From NCBI RefSeq assembly GCF_022865125.1, contig NZ_CP094828.1, positions 5,070,087 to 5,134,086 on the forward strand: a DNA stretch of 64,000 nucleotides, in the 5' to 3' direction. Source of the DNA: Acuticoccus sp. I52.16.1 (lineage in GTDB: Bacteria; Pseudomonadota; Alphaproteobacteria; Rhizobiales; Amorphaceae). This document shows positions 19,944 to 29,992 of the stretch, piece by piece. The translations under genes were made by a program, and so were the position numbers. The number at the start of each line of letters is the position of its first letter. Position 1 is the first letter of the stretch. Below the pieces are notes generated by a model. The model ran no database searches. It saw only the letters and a program-made list of their open reading frames with translations, and was not told the DNA's origin.

Positions 19944-20816
19944 CTACAGGTCGAGGTTCTTGCCGATCATCCGCATCAGGAAGATCGCGACGATGTTGGC
20001 GAGGATGACGGCGATGATGCCGCCGGCGGAGCCGGAGCCGATGTCCTGCCCCACCAGCGCCTCGAGGTAGACGAGATAGGTGAGGTTGGTGGTGGCGTTC
20101 CCGGGGCCGCCGTTCGTGGTGACGAAGATCTCCGCGAAGATGCCCAGGAGAAAGATCGTCTGGATCAGGATGACCACCGTGATCGCGCGCGACAGGTGCG
20201 GCAGGACGATGGAGAAGAACTTCGCCAGCGCCGGCGCGCCGTCCATCTCGGCCGCTTCCATCTGCTCACTGTCGAGCGACTGCATGGCCGTCAGCAGGAT
20301 CAGGGTCGCGAACGGCAGCCACTGCCAGGCGACGATGATGATGATGGATAGCAGCGGGATCTCGGAGAAGAAGTCGATCGGGGTGAAGCCGAACACCTTG
20401 GCGACGTAGGCGAAGAGCCCGTTCACCGGGTTCATGAACATGTTCTTCCACACCAGCGCGCCCACCGTCGGCATGACGAAGAACGGCGCGATGACGAGGA
20501 TGCGCACGATGCCCTGCCCGAACATCGGCTGATCCAGCAGCAAGGCGAGGAGCACGCCGCCGCAGATGGTGATCAGCAGGACGCCGCCCACCATCAGCAG
20601 CGTGTTGATCATCGAGGGCCAGAAGGCCGGCCCGGTGACGAAGTACTCGTAGTTCCCCCAGCCGACGAACGGGGTCATGGAGGGATCGTAGAGGTTGTAG
20701 GCGAGCGTCGAAAAATAAATCGTCATCGCCAGCGGCACGATCATCCAGCCCAGAAGCAGGACGACGGCCGGCGACATCATGATTTTCGCGGCGGCTCGGG
20801 TATGTGTGGTGGCCAT
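19944..20816 (-). CDS. smoF: Polyol/sugar ABC transporter permease (MalF type)
   Basis: A 290-residue permease with six hydrophobic segments and the EAA loop EAAEMDGAPALAKFFSIVLP. Start MATTHTRAAA at 20816 is preferred because a GAGGG ribosome site precedes it; the frame extends 12 codons further into the inter-gene hairpin. Upstream lies an intrinsic terminator that separates it from the binding-protein gene, so its expression should be a fraction of that of smoE. Confidence 0.88.
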   Translation of the reverse strand: MATTHTRAAAKIMMSPAVVLLLGWMIVPLAMTIYFSTLAYNLYDPSMTPFVGWGNYEYFVTGPAFWPSMINTLLMVGGVLLITICGGVLLALLLDQPMFGQGIVRILVIAPFFVMPTVGALVWKNMFMNPVNGLFAYVAKVFGFTPIDFFSEIPLLSIIIIVAWQWLPFATLILLTAMQSLDSEQMEAAEMDGAPALAKFFSIVLPHLSRAITVVILIQTIFLLGIFAEIFVTTNGGPGNATTNLTYLVYLEALVGQDIGSGSAGGIIAVILANIVAIFLMRMIGKNLDL

Positions 20817-20836
20817 GGCGCGCGCCCTCGCGGGGA

Positions 20837-20868
20837 GAAAAAGGGCGGGCACCGCGGCGCCCGCCCCA
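20837..20868 (-). terminator. Internal terminator/attenuator between smoE and smoF
   Basis: On the minus strand an 8-bp perfect stem GGGCGGGC / GCCCGCCC (20859-20866 and 20843-20850) with an 8-nt loop is followed directly by TTTTT (20838-20842). This is a complete intrinsic terminator placed 44 bp after the smoE stop and about 20 bp before the smoF start. The likely effect is differential expression: abundant binding protein, limited membrane components. Confidence 0.8.
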
Positions 20869-20910
20869 GTGGTTCACCGAGCGCTTCTTAGGTGGCGCCC
20901 GGCGAGCCGG

Positions 20911-22221
<1,311 letters not shown>

Positions 22222-22280
22222 GGTTATCCTCCCAGGGACCGATGACATACGGTCCTAATTTTTACGCAGCGTGCCGAAGG

Positions 22281-22295
22281 GACAGGCGCCCTGTC
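22281..22295. promoter_or_regulatory. 15-bp inverted repeat upstream of smoE, operator candidate
   Basis: GACAG-GCGCC-CTGTC, perfect five-base arms. It overlaps the TTGACA-like hexamer on the minus strand, but no good -10 box is found at 16-18 bp, so promoter assignment is uncertain. Confidence 0.35.
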
Positions 22296-22432
22296 AACGG
22301 CAGGCATGCGCATATTTCATGCACAACAGATCGCGCGATCGCGGGTCCGCACGGTCGAGTTGCAATCTGAGCGGGAAGCAGATACCCGGATCGGACCGCG
22401 GCCGTGCCGTGTGCCGGTACGCGCCGGATTGG

Positions 22433-22512
22433 CATGCCATGGCGTGCGGACGTAAGCGTGCGGTCGCCAACGTGCGGTCGGCCGCCGCCGGTCGACATGC
22501 CGTGGCGTGCGA
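22433..22512. repeat. CGTGCGG direct repeats (iteron-like)
   Basis: CGTGCGG occurs at 22443-22449, 22457-22463 and 22471-22477, exactly 14 bp apart, with CGTGCGA at 22506-22512. The first and last belong to two 17-base copies of CATGCC(A/G)TGGCGTGCG(G/A) at 22433-22449 and 22496-22512 (15 of 17 identical), 63 bp apart. Equal phasing suggests protein binding sites. Confidence 0.45.
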
Positions 22513-22719
22513 CATGGTGGCAGGCCGGGTGAGCCGCGCCGCCAGCCTCGCGCAAGCCGCCGGGCACAGTGGAGTAGATGTTGAGCGCGGGACCTGCGGG
22601 GTGGACCCGACCCGCGCGAAGCAGCCATCGTCGTCGGCGGCCGGACGTCTCGTGTGCCATGCGGCGAACATGGGCGAACATGCGGCGAACCGGCTGCGAT
22701 GTGTCGAGGGAGTGAACCT

Positions 22720-24312
22720 ATGCGATTCACCATCCTGCACCGCTTTGCGACCCGTCGCGCGGCGCCCCCTCGACCGGCCGGCTCGCCGGTCATCGTCCCG
22801 GCCGTGGCGCTCTCGTCCACCGCCCGCGCGCATGCCTCGATCCCGAGCATCACGCCCCCGGCCGTTCGGATCCAAGCCGTCGGGAGCGCTCCGGCCACCG
22901 CGGCGCTGGCGCTGCTGCTCGTCGCCCTCGCAGGGCCGGCGCCCGTCGCCGCACAGGCTTACGGCGCGGACGAGGCCCCCAACCCCGCTGCCGCCGCCTT
23001 CGCCGTGTTCGACGACCTCACCGCCGAGGCGGCCCCCGCAGCGCCTGCCGCGATCCCGTCCCCCTTCGCCGCCGCGGCGGACGAGGACGACGCGCTCGCC
23101 GAGACCATCGAACGACCGGAAGGGTGGCAGCCCCTCCCCCTTTCCAAGCCCGGCATCGACGAGACGTTCGCGTCTCGCTGCACACCGCCCGACCCCGATC
23201 TCGCCTGGTTTCGCCTGCCGCCGGAGCTGCGCGAGCAGCCGATCGAGGCGATGATCGGCCAACTCCTCGTCGTCAGCTACGGTGGCACCAGCCCGGCCGA
23301 CGCCGGCGTGCGCGAGGCGCGTGAGGCGATCGCCCGATCGCGCATCGGCGGCGTGCTCACCTTCCGCCACAACATCGCCTCCGCCGCGGACATCACCGCC
23401 GTCAACGCCGGCTTCGCCGAGGCCAACGCGGCGCTGCCCCCCATCGTCGCCGTCGACCAGGAGGGCGGCCTCGTGATGCGCGTGAAGCCGTCCGAAGGCG
23501 CGCCCGACACCCCCGCCGCGGCCGACGTCGCCGCCACCGCGCCGGACGACGCGCGCACCGCCTACGACGCGATGGCCCGCGCCCTCTCCGCGCTCGGCTT
23601 CACCGCCAACTTCGGCCCCGTGGTCGACCTCGCCATCAACCCGGACAACCCCGTGATCGCCCGCTTCGGCCGCAGTTACGGCGCCGACCCGGACACGGTG
23701 ACCGAGTATGCCACGCTGTTCGCCCAGGCCCACCGGCACGCCGGCGTCGGCACGGCGCTGAAGCACTTCCCCGGCCACGGCTCGTCCACCGACGACAGCC
23801 ACAAGGGCGCCATCGACCTCACCCCCACCTGGCACCGCGCCGAGATGGTCCCCTTCCGCGACATGATCGACGCGGGCGAGGCCGACATGATCATGGCCGG
23901 CCACCTCACGCTCGACGGCCTGACCGAGGACGGTATCCCCGCCTCCCTCTCGCCGTCCGCGCTCGACGGGTTCCTGCGCGAGACGCTGTGCTACGGGGGT
24001 GTCGTGGTGTCGGACGACCTGGCGATGGAGGCGGTATCCTCCCATTGGGGCGCGGTCGAGGCCGTCACCATGATGGTCGAGGCGGGGGGCGACATCGCGC
24101 TCCTGTCACTGGCCTCGGGCGAGGGCTACGAAGTGGTCGACGCCATCATCTCCGCTCTCGCCGAAAAAGCCGCCGGCTCCCCCGCCTTCGCCGATCGCAT
24201 CCGCCAGGCCTACGCGCGGATCGTGAACCTGAAGCTCGACCTCGCGGAGGCGCCCGCCGCCGCCCGAAGCGCGGTCGACACGGCCGCCCTCGCCGCGCCG
24301 GCCCGCCGCTAG
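22720..24312 (+). CDS. Exported glycoside hydrolase family 3 protein (beta-N-acetylhexosaminidase-like)
   Basis: A 530-residue protein whose C-terminal 340 residues match the NagZ-type GH3 barrel. The motif [14 protein letters not shown] starts at K348 and the nucleophile Asp is D432 in VVVSDDLAM. NagZ releases GlcNAc from cell-wall muropeptides. Unlike cytoplasmic NagZ, this protein has a long N-terminus with a hydrophobic stretch at about 58-77 ending [12 protein letters not shown], which looks like an internal signal or anchor, then a Pro/Ala-rich spacer. The ATG at 22720 follows GAGGG; no better start was found. Confidence 0.85.
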   Translation: MRFTILHRFATRRAAPPRPAGSPVIVPAVALSSTARAHASIPSITPPAVRIQAVGSAPATAALALLLVALAGPAPVAAQAYGADEAPNPAAAAFAVFDDLTAEAAPAAPAAIPSPFAAAADEDDALAETIERPEGWQPLPLSKPGIDETFASRCTPPDPDLAWFRLPPELREQPIEAMIGQLLVVSYGGTSPADAGVREAREAIARSRIGGVLTFRHNIASAADITAVNAGFAEANAALPPIVAVDQEGGLVMRVKPSEGAPDTPAAADVAATAPDDARTAYDAMARALSALGFTANFGPVVDLAINPDNPVIARFGRSYGADPDTVTEYATLFAQAHRHAGVGTALKHFPGHGSSTDDSHKGAIDLTPTWHRAEMVPFRDMIDAGEADMIMAGHLTLDGLTEDGIPASLSPSALDGFLRETLCYGGVVVSDDLAMEAVSSHWGAVEAVTMMVEAGGDIALLSLASGEGYEVVDAIISALAEKAAGSPAFADRIRQAYARIVNLKLDLAEAPAAARSAVDTAALAAPARR

Positions 24313-24398
24313 CCCCCCTCCCGCGCCACCGCGCGCCAAGGCTCGCGCCAGTCATCCGCGGCATTCTCCCCGCATTCGCGGAGGAGGCCAAATCTGTC

Positions 24399-25901
24399 AT
24401 GTCGAAGGGCTATTTGAGTAGAACCCTGTCGTCTTCGGGGCGCCGCGTGCTCCTCGACGGGCTCGACCGAGCGAACGTACAGTTTCTCCTGGACAGCTCG
24501 TACCGGGTCGTCGGTTCGAACGAGAACGTCAAGGAACTGCTGGGCTTCAGTCCGGTCGGCAAGCCGTTCTTCGAGATATTCACGCCGGCCGGCGCCCGCA
24601 CCGACGCCCAGAAGGACATCCTCGCCGAAGTCCGCAAGGAGCAGTTCGCCATCCGCTTCGGCACCGTCATCCACAAGTCCGGCGAGATGCGCCGCGTCGC
24701 GGTGCGCTGGTACGGCATCGAGGCGGCACGCGATAGCGTCAAGCATATCGTCATGGCGACCGACATGAGCGCCGCCTACGCCGAAGAGGCCGCCCGCGTC
24801 GCACGCGTCGACGCGATCGACCGGGCCTACGCGGTGATCGAGTTCGAGCCCAACGGCCGCGTGGTCGACGCCAACGACGTCTTCTGCAGCGCCATGGGTT
24901 ACAAGCGCGCCGATCTGATCGGCAAGGAACACCGCATCTTCGCGCCCAATCGCATCATGTCGGAGGCCGAGTACCGGGCGTTCTGGCGCGAGCTGGGCAG
25001 CAACCACATCATGTCGGGCGAATTCGAGCGCGTGCGCAAGGACGGCTCGTCCATCTACCTGGAGGCCAGCTATTCGCCGGTGCTGGATCTCAACGGGCGG
25101 GTGACCAAGGTGGTGAAGGTCGCCGCGGACATTTCCGACAAGGTGAACCTGCGCAACTCCACCAACAAGGTCGCGACCGAGGTCGACCACAAGCTGGCCG
25201 AGATCGTCAACGCGGTCTCCAACGCCAACGACTGTTCCGCCTCGGCGAGCACCGTCGCCTCGCAGACCTCGCAGATGGTCCGCCAGGTCGCCGACGCGGT
25301 GCAGGACTTCGAGGCCACCTCCCGGCGCATCGCCGACGCGATGGTGAAGTCGCGCAGCGCCGTGGTCCACGTGAACACGCAGGCGCAGACCGCCGACCAG
25401 CACATCTCCGCCCTCTCCGAGGCGGCCAACTCCATGACGTCGATCGTCGAGATCATCTCGAAGGTCGCCGGGCAGATCAACCTGCTCGCCCTCAACGCGA
25501 CCATCGAGGCGGCGCGCGCGGGCGAGGCCGGCAAGGGCTTCGCGGTGGTGGCCGCGGAGGTGAAGTCGCTCGCCGATCAGGTGGAGAAGTCGACCAATCA
25601 GATCGGCGCCGACATCGACCGGGTGCAGACGGTCGCAGGTGACGTCGTCAGCGTGCTGAAGGGCATCTCCTCGGCGATCCGCGAGGTGGAGGACTCGGTG
25701 TCCGTCGCCGGCGACGCGGTGGAGGAACAGACCACCGCCGCGCGCGACATCGCCGCCGGAATGAACCAGGCGGCCGATTCGGTGCACGGCATCACCGACG
25801 ACCTCGGCAAGATCTCCGCCGCGGTCGCCAGTGCCGACGGGTTCGCCCGCGACGGCAGCAAGATGTACCAGTCGATCAAGGCGAGCACCGCCGTCCACTG
25901 A
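24399..25901 (+). CDS. Cytoplasmic methyl-accepting chemotaxis protein with two PAS domains
   Basis: A 500-residue receptor without any membrane helix: PAS 1 at about 25-130 ([24 protein letters not shown]), PAS 2 at about 147-262 ([24 protein letters not shown], then a PAC segment [16 protein letters not shown]), and a four-helix signalling domain with the conserved hairpin tip [21 protein letters not shown]. Such soluble receptors sense redox, light or small ligands. GGAGG ribosome site 10-12 bases before the ATG. No che or flagellar genes are near. Its stop codon sits in the loop of a 9-bp hairpin (25888-25910). Confidence 0.92.
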   Translation: MSKGYLSRTLSSSGRRVLLDGLDRANVQFLLDSSYRVVGSNENVKELLGFSPVGKPFFEIFTPAGARTDAQKDILAEVRKEQFAIRFGTVIHKSGEMRRVAVRWYGIEAARDSVKHIVMATDMSAAYAEEAARVARVDAIDRAYAVIEFEPNGRVVDANDVFCSAMGYKRADLIGKEHRIFAPNRIMSEAEYRAFWRELGSNHIMSGEFERVRKDGSSIYLEASYSPVLDLNGRVTKVVKVAADISDKVNLRNSTNKVATEVDHKLAEIVNAVSNANDCSASASTVASQTSQMVRQVADAVQDFEATSRRIADAMVKSRSAVVHVNTQAQTADQHISALSEAANSMTSIVEIISKVAGQINLLALNATIEAARAGEAGKGFAVVAAEVKSLADQVEKSTNQIGADIDRVQTVAGDVVSVLKGISSAIREVEDSVSVAGDAVEEQTTAARDIAAGMNQAADSVHGITDDLGKISAAVASADGFARDGSKMYQSIKASTAVH

Positions 25902-25910
25902 GGACGGCGG
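25888..25910 (+). terminator. Stop-codon-spanning hairpin behind the chemoreceptor gene
   Basis: Perfect 9-bp arms CCGCCGTCC / GGACGGCGG (25888-25896 and 25902-25910) around ACTGA, which contains the stop codon. It has no U tract; the actual terminator is probably the next hairpin. Confidence 0.4.
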
Positions 25911-25924
25911 CAATCGTCTCCGGC

Positions 25925-25948
25925 GGCCGCTCCGCCGCGGCCCCTTTT
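25925..25948 (+). terminator. Intrinsic terminator for the chemoreceptor gene
   Basis: Stem GGCCGC / GCGGCC (25925-25930 and 25937-25942) followed by CCTTTT. It overlaps the 3' end of convergent pdxH by two bases. Confidence 0.5.
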
Positions 25949-26561
25949 ACGGATAGAGGCGCTGGACGCGGTAGGCGCCGCCCTCGCGACGGAAGAGGAA
26001 TCGGTCGTGAAGGCGGAACTGGCCGTCTTGCCAGAACTCGAAGCTCTCCGGGACGAGCCGATAGCCGCCCCAATGGGGTGGCCGCGGCGGGTTCTCCCCA
26101 AATTCCGCTTCCCGTTCCGCCACTCTTTTTTCCAGCTCCGCCCGGTCCGCCGCCGGGCGCGACTGCTGCGACGCCCACGCGCCGATGCGGCTGCCGAGCG
26201 GCCGCGAGGCGTAGTAGGCGTCGGATTCGGCGTCCGACGCGAGCTCGATCGGGCCGCGGATGCGCACCTGCCGGCGCGCCGACTTCCAGTGGAAGAGCAG
26301 CGCCGCCTTGGGATTATCCCGCAACTCCAGACCCTTGACGCTCTCGCGGTTGGTGTAGAACACGAACCCGCGTGCATCGTGCCCCTTCAGGAGGACGATG
26401 CGGGCGTCCGGCATCCCGGTCCCGTCCACGGTGGCGAGGGTCATCGCGTTGGCGTCGTTCGGCTCGCTCTGCCAGGCCTCTCGGAGCCACGCGTCGAACA
26501 GTTCGATGGGGTCGGGCGTTGTTCCTGCCGCAATCGCGGCGTCGGTAAGGCTCGCGCTCAC
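25947..26561 (-). CDS. pdxH: Pyridoxamine 5'-phosphate oxidase
   Basis: A 204-residue FMN enzyme that oxidises pyridoxamine- or pyridoxine-5'-phosphate to pyridoxal-5'-phosphate. Family markers: [20 protein letters not shown] (FMN site), [44 protein letters not shown] and the C-terminal RLYP. Full length. It is divergent from the DnaJ-like gene (94 bp). Confidence 0.95.
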   Translation of the reverse strand: MSASLTDAAIAAGTTPDPIELFDAWLREAWQSEPNDANAMTLATVDGTGMPDARIVLLKGHDARGFVFYTNRESVKGLELRDNPKAALLFHWKSARRQVRIRGPIELASDAESDAYYASRPLGSRIGAWASQQSRPAADRAELEKRVAEREAEFGENPPRPPHWGGYRLVPESFEFWQDGQFRLHDRFLFRREGGAYRVQRLYP

Positions 26562-26655
26562 GACAAAGCCGCACTACATATGGGTGTCTTCATGACAGCA
26601 CCTGTGATGGATGTAGAGGTGCCGGACGGCCGGCGCCGCTAAGAATGGACCAGTG

Positions 26656-27645
26656 ATGGCGCGCGACCCCTATACCGTGCTTGGCATCTCGAAGTCAGCC
26701 TCGGAAAGCGAGATTAAATCCGCCTTCCGCCGGCTCGCCAAGCGGTACCATCCTGACACCAATTCGGACGACCCGAAGGCGCAGGAGCGCTTCTCGGAGG
26801 TGAATTCCGCGTACGAGATCGTCGGCGACAAGGACAAGCGCGCCAAGTTCGACCGGGGCGAGATCGACGCGGCCGGGCAGCCGCGCTTTCATGCCGGCTT
26901 CGGCTCGGGCGGCGCCTCGGGCGACCCGTTCGCCGGTTTCGGCGGCTTCTCCGGCTTCGGCCGCGGCGGTGGGCAGAACACCGGCAATCAGCGCCGCTCC
27001 TGGAGCTTCTCCTCCGGCGACGGCGGCGCGGGGGTCGACGAGATCCTGCGCGAGTTCATGGGCGGCGGCGGGGGTGCACGTGCCGAGCGGACGGCCGGCT
27101 TCGGCGGTGCGGCACCCGAACGCGGCCAGGACCTCGACGTGGTGGTCACCGTCACGCTGGACGATCTCGCCAGCGACGAGAAGCTGCGCGTCTCGCTGCC
27201 GACGGGGCGAACGGTGGACGTTCGCATCCCCCCCGGCGCCGAGCAGGACCAGCAGATCCGTCTGCGCGGCCTGGGGCACGACAGCCCCACCGGCGGCCAG
27301 CCGGGCGATGCGATCCTGACGCTGCGCATCGGCGCGCACCCGATCTTCCAGCGCGAGGGGCAGAACCTGCGCCTCGAGCTGCCGGTAACGCTGTACGACG
27401 CGGCGCTCGGTGCCAAAGTCCGCGCGCCGACGCTCAACGGCTCGGTCAACATCACCATCCCGCCCGGCTCGTCGGGCGGCAAGACCTTGCGCCTGCGAGG
27501 GCTCGGCCTGCCCACCAAGTCGGGCGGCCGGGGCGACCTCCTCGTCACCCTGCAGATCGACCTGCCCGACGATCTGCCAGACGAATTCCTGGAGATGATG
27601 CGTCGCTGGCGCGAGGATCACCCCTACCAGCCCCGCTCGTCCTGA
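26656..27645 (+). CDS. DnaJ-class co-chaperone (CbpA-like, no zinc finger)
   Basis: A 329-residue J-domain protein. J domain at 1-65 with the HPD triad at 32-34, a Gly/Phe-rich linker at about 75-155 (GFGSGGASGDPFAGFGGFSG...), and two beta-barrel C-terminal substrate-binding domains. The cysteine-rich zinc-finger of classical DnaJ is missing, so this is the CbpA/DjlA-like class that works with DnaK. ATG at 26656 has a GTG immediately before it (26653); either could serve. Confidence 0.9.
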   Translation: MARDPYTVLGISKSASESEIKSAFRRLAKRYHPDTNSDDPKAQERFSEVNSAYEIVGDKDKRAKFDRGEIDAAGQPRFHAGFGSGGASGDPFAGFGGFSGFGRGGGQNTGNQRRSWSFSSGDGGAGVDEILREFMGGGGGARAERTAGFGGAAPERGQDLDVVVTVTLDDLASDEKLRVSLPTGRTVDVRIPPGAEQDQQIRLRGLGHDSPTGGQPGDAILTLRIGAHPIFQREGQNLRLELPVTLYDAALGAKVRAPTLNGSVNITIPPGSSGGKTLRLRGLGLPTKSGGRGDLLVTLQIDLPDDLPDEFLEMMRRWREDHPYQPRSS

Positions 27646-27703
27646 CAGCCTGGAGCGCACCGCCGCGGCCGAGCGGACGGCGACGCGGCGTGGCCGGAGC
27701 CGG

Positions 27704-28282
27704 TCAGAGGACGCGGTTGGTGCGCGGCAGGAGTTCGTCCATCACCGTGTCGATCAGCCACCGGGCGTGGCGCACCAGCCCGGCATCGCCGAGCGGGCCG
27801 CGCGCCGTCGTCGGCGGCACGTGGACGAAAAGCGCGCGCGGGTTGCCGCACAGCGCCGCGCCGTAGCCGGCATTGCACACGTAGGTGCCCGCACTGTGGC
27901 TGAGGCGCACGGGAAATCCCGCCTCCCGCGCCTCGCGCACCAGCTCCGGAACGTCGAACGCGGTGAAGCGCGTGCGGGTCAGCGGCGGCGCACAACCGCC
28001 CGCCGCGTCCAGCTGCGGGCCGGCGTGGCATGTGGCGATGCGCTCGTAGCGGATCATCGTCTCGCGTCCGGCGACGCCGAACATGATCACCGCGCCATAG
28101 CGCGCCGCGACCGGCGGCAGCGTCTCCACCACGCTCCAATGCGTGTCGAGGCGCAAGACGTCGACGCCCGGCGGCGGCGCGGCGGCGAGCGTCGCGGCCA
28201 GCCGCTCGGTCGGGTTCCGTGGCATGCCGGGGAAGGAACCGAAACCTGTGACCAGGATGCGCGGGGCGCTGGCCGGCCTCAT
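27704..28282 (-). CDS. pcp: Pyroglutamyl-peptidase I family protein
   Basis: A 192-residue cysteine peptidase of family C15, which removes N-terminal pyroglutamate. Conserved parts are ILVTGFGSFPGMPRNPT, GVAGRETMIRYERIA (Glu region), SAGTYVCNAGYG (nucleophile Cys) and FVHVPP (His), so the triad appears intact. It is slightly shorter than typical (about 210). The first four bases overlap the stop codon of the MBL hydrolase gene (ATGA), indicating translational coupling. Confidence 0.85.
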   Translation of the reverse strand: MRPASAPRILVTGFGSFPGMPRNPTERLAATLAAAPPPGVDVLRLDTHWSVVETLPPVAARYGAVIMFGVAGRETMIRYERIATCHAGPQLDAAGGCAPPLTRTRFTAFDVPELVREAREAGFPVRLSHSAGTYVCNAGYGAALCGNPRALFVHVPPTTARGPLGDAGLVRHARWLIDTVMDELLPRTNRVL

Positions 28283-29163
28283 GCGCCCGTCGGCGTCCAG
28301 CGTGCGGCCATGCCGTAGCCGTCGACCATGACCCGCCCCTCTTCGTACAGCATCTCGAGGTGGGCGAGCACGGAGTTGGCCGCGGCATCGAACAACCGCC
28401 GGTCCAGCGAGGCGTAGAGCGCCTCCACGATCTCGGCGATCGTCCGATCACCCGACGCCAGACGCTGCAGGATCGCCCGCTCGCGCATCAGCCGATGGCT
28501 GCGAATGCCCGACACCGTGCGCGACGGCTCCTCGATCACATCGCCATGTCCCGGCAGATAGCGCGCATGCTCCATCCGCAGGATCTTCTCCAGCGAGGCG
28601 ACATAGGCCCGCATCGATCCCTCCGGCGGCGCCACGACGGTGGTCGACCAACCCATCACGTGGTCGCCGCTGAAGAAATCGGCGCCTCTGGCGAAGGCGA
28701 CATGGTCGGGCGCGTGCCCGGGCGTCGTCACCGCGCGCACCGTCACTTCGCCGTTGTCGATCTCCTCGCCGTCGGCCACGACATGGTCGATCGCGAAGAG
28801 GCGGTCGGCGTAGCCGGGGCGCGGGTCCGGCTCGCCGGGGTGCAAGGCGCGGGAGATCCGGGCCGGCCCTTCGGCGACGACGGTGGCGCCGGTCATGTCG
28901 CGCACCTTGGCGAGGCCGGTGATGTGGTCGCGATGGGAGTGCGTCACCAGGATGTGGGAGACCGGACGCCCCGCGATGGCTCGCTCCAGGGTGGCGAGAT
29001 GCTCGGCGAGGTCCGGCCCCGGATCGAGCAGCATCAGCCGCTCGCTCCCGATGAGGTAGGTGTTGGTGCCCGCGCCCGTGTAGGGGCTCGGGTTGTTGGC
29101 CGTGATGCGGGCGATGTCGGCCCCCATCGGCACCGCCTCGCCGTAGCGCGGGTCAAAGCTCAA
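28279..29163 (-). CDS. MBL fold metallohydrolase (LACTB2-like)
   Basis: A 294-residue metallo-beta-lactamase-fold hydrolase with THSHRDHITG (the H-x-H-x-D-H metal motif) near residue 85, a C-terminal GHGDVI and a winged-helix-like tail. Relatives include LACTB2-type nucleases and thioester hydrolases. A TTG at 29163 is preferred: it gives the family start SFDPRYGEAVP and has a GGAAGGA ribosome site 8 bases upstream; an earlier start (29253) would add a low-complexity 30-residue extension. Confidence 0.8.
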   Translation of the reverse strand: MSFDPRYGEAVPMGADIARITANNPSPYTGAGTNTYLIGSERLMLLDPGPDLAEHLATLERAIAGRPVSHILVTHSHRDHITGLAKVRDMTGATVVAEGPARISRALHPGEPDPRPGYADRLFAIDHVVADGEEIDNGEVTVRAVTTPGHAPDHVAFARGADFFSGDHVMGWSTTVVAPPEGSMRAYVASLEKILRMEHARYLPGHGDVIEEPSRTVSGIRSHRLMRERAILQRLASGDRTIAEIVEALYASLDRRLFDAAANSVLAHLEMLYEEGRVMVDGYGMAARWTPTGA

Positions 29164-29293
29164 TCGTCGTTTCCTTCCGGTCCGCGGCGCTGCGCCGTGC
29201 GGCGCGTCCCCGCGCTGCGGCCGGCGCGCCGCCGTCTGGCGATGTTGTGTCACAGAGCGGACGGCCGATGCATCCCACGCCGAGCCGCGGGGC

Positions 29294-29914
29294 TCAAACG
29301 GCGAGGCCGCCTTTGTCGCGCAGGAAGGCGATGACGTCGTCCACCCCGTCGCCGCCGCGCAGGTTGGTCATGAGGAACGGCCGGTCGCCCCGCATGCGCT
29401 CGGCATCGGCGCGCATCACGTCGAGCGAGGCGCCGACGAAGGGGGCGAGGTCGGTCTTATTTATGATCAGCAGGTCGGAGCGGGTAATGCCGGGGCCACC
29501 CTTGCGCGGGATCTTCTCACCGCCCGCGACGTCGATCACGTAGATCGTGATGTCGGCCAGCTCGGGCGAGAAGGTGGCGGCGAGGTTGTCGCCACCGGAC
29601 TCGACGAGCACCAGGTCCACCGCCGGGAAGCGCTCGCGCATCTCCTTGATCGCGGCGAGGTTGATCGAGGCATCCTCGCGGATCGCGGTGTGCGGGCAAC
29701 CGCCGGTTTCCACACCCATGATCCGCTCGACCGCCAGCGCCTCGGCGCGCGACAGGATCAACGCATCTTCCTTGGTGTAGATGTCGTTGGTGATGGCGAC
29801 GATGTCGACCCGGTCGCGCAGCGCCTTGCACAGCCGTTCCATCAGCATCGTCTTGCCGGAGCCGACCGGCCCCCCGATCCCAACACGAAGCGGCCCATGT
29901 GCCGTCGCCGACAT
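29294..29914 (-). CDS. ureG: Urease accessory GTPase UreG
   Basis: A 206-residue SIMIBI-class GTPase that drives nickel insertion into urease with UreE, UreF and UreD. P-loop GGPVGSGKT lies at about 14-22; downstream are the metal-binding CPH segment ([16 protein letters not shown]) and NKTDLA for guanine. Intact. In the usual operon it directly follows ureF; here a diguanylate cyclase gene is inserted between them. Confidence 0.97.
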   Translation of the reverse strand: MSATAHGPLRVGIGGPVGSGKTMLMERLCKALRDRVDIVAITNDIYTKEDALILSRAEALAVERIMGVETGGCPHTAIREDASINLAAIKEMRERFPAVDLVLVESGGDNLAATFSPELADITIYVIDVAGGEKIPRKGGPGITRSDLLIINKTDLAPFVGASLDVMRADAERMRGDRPFLMTNLRGGDGVDDVIAFLRDKGGLAV

Positions 29915-29992
29915 ATTTCATCCTTTCACGAAGACGCTGATTTTTCTGGCACCACGCGGGACCGGGCGCAAGAGCTGCCCGCACCGCGGCCG

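Larger units (their letters stand above)
22222..22719. other. 498-bp divergent intergenic region, smoE / GH3
   Basis: No gene is visible. It contains a perfect inverted repeat GACAG-GCGCC-CTGTC (22281-22295) that overlaps a TTGACA-like hexamer on the minus strand (22292-22297), about 60-75 bp before smoE, and an array of CGTGCGG repeats further away (22433-22512). Both could be control sites for smoE or for the glycosidase gene. Confidence 0.5.

Noticed and set aside
22269..22297. Sigma-70 promoter for smoE based on TTGACA (minus strand)
   Set aside because: The hexamer at 16-18 bp spacing is GC-rich (GCACGC), so only the -35-like element is supported; kept as part of an operator note.
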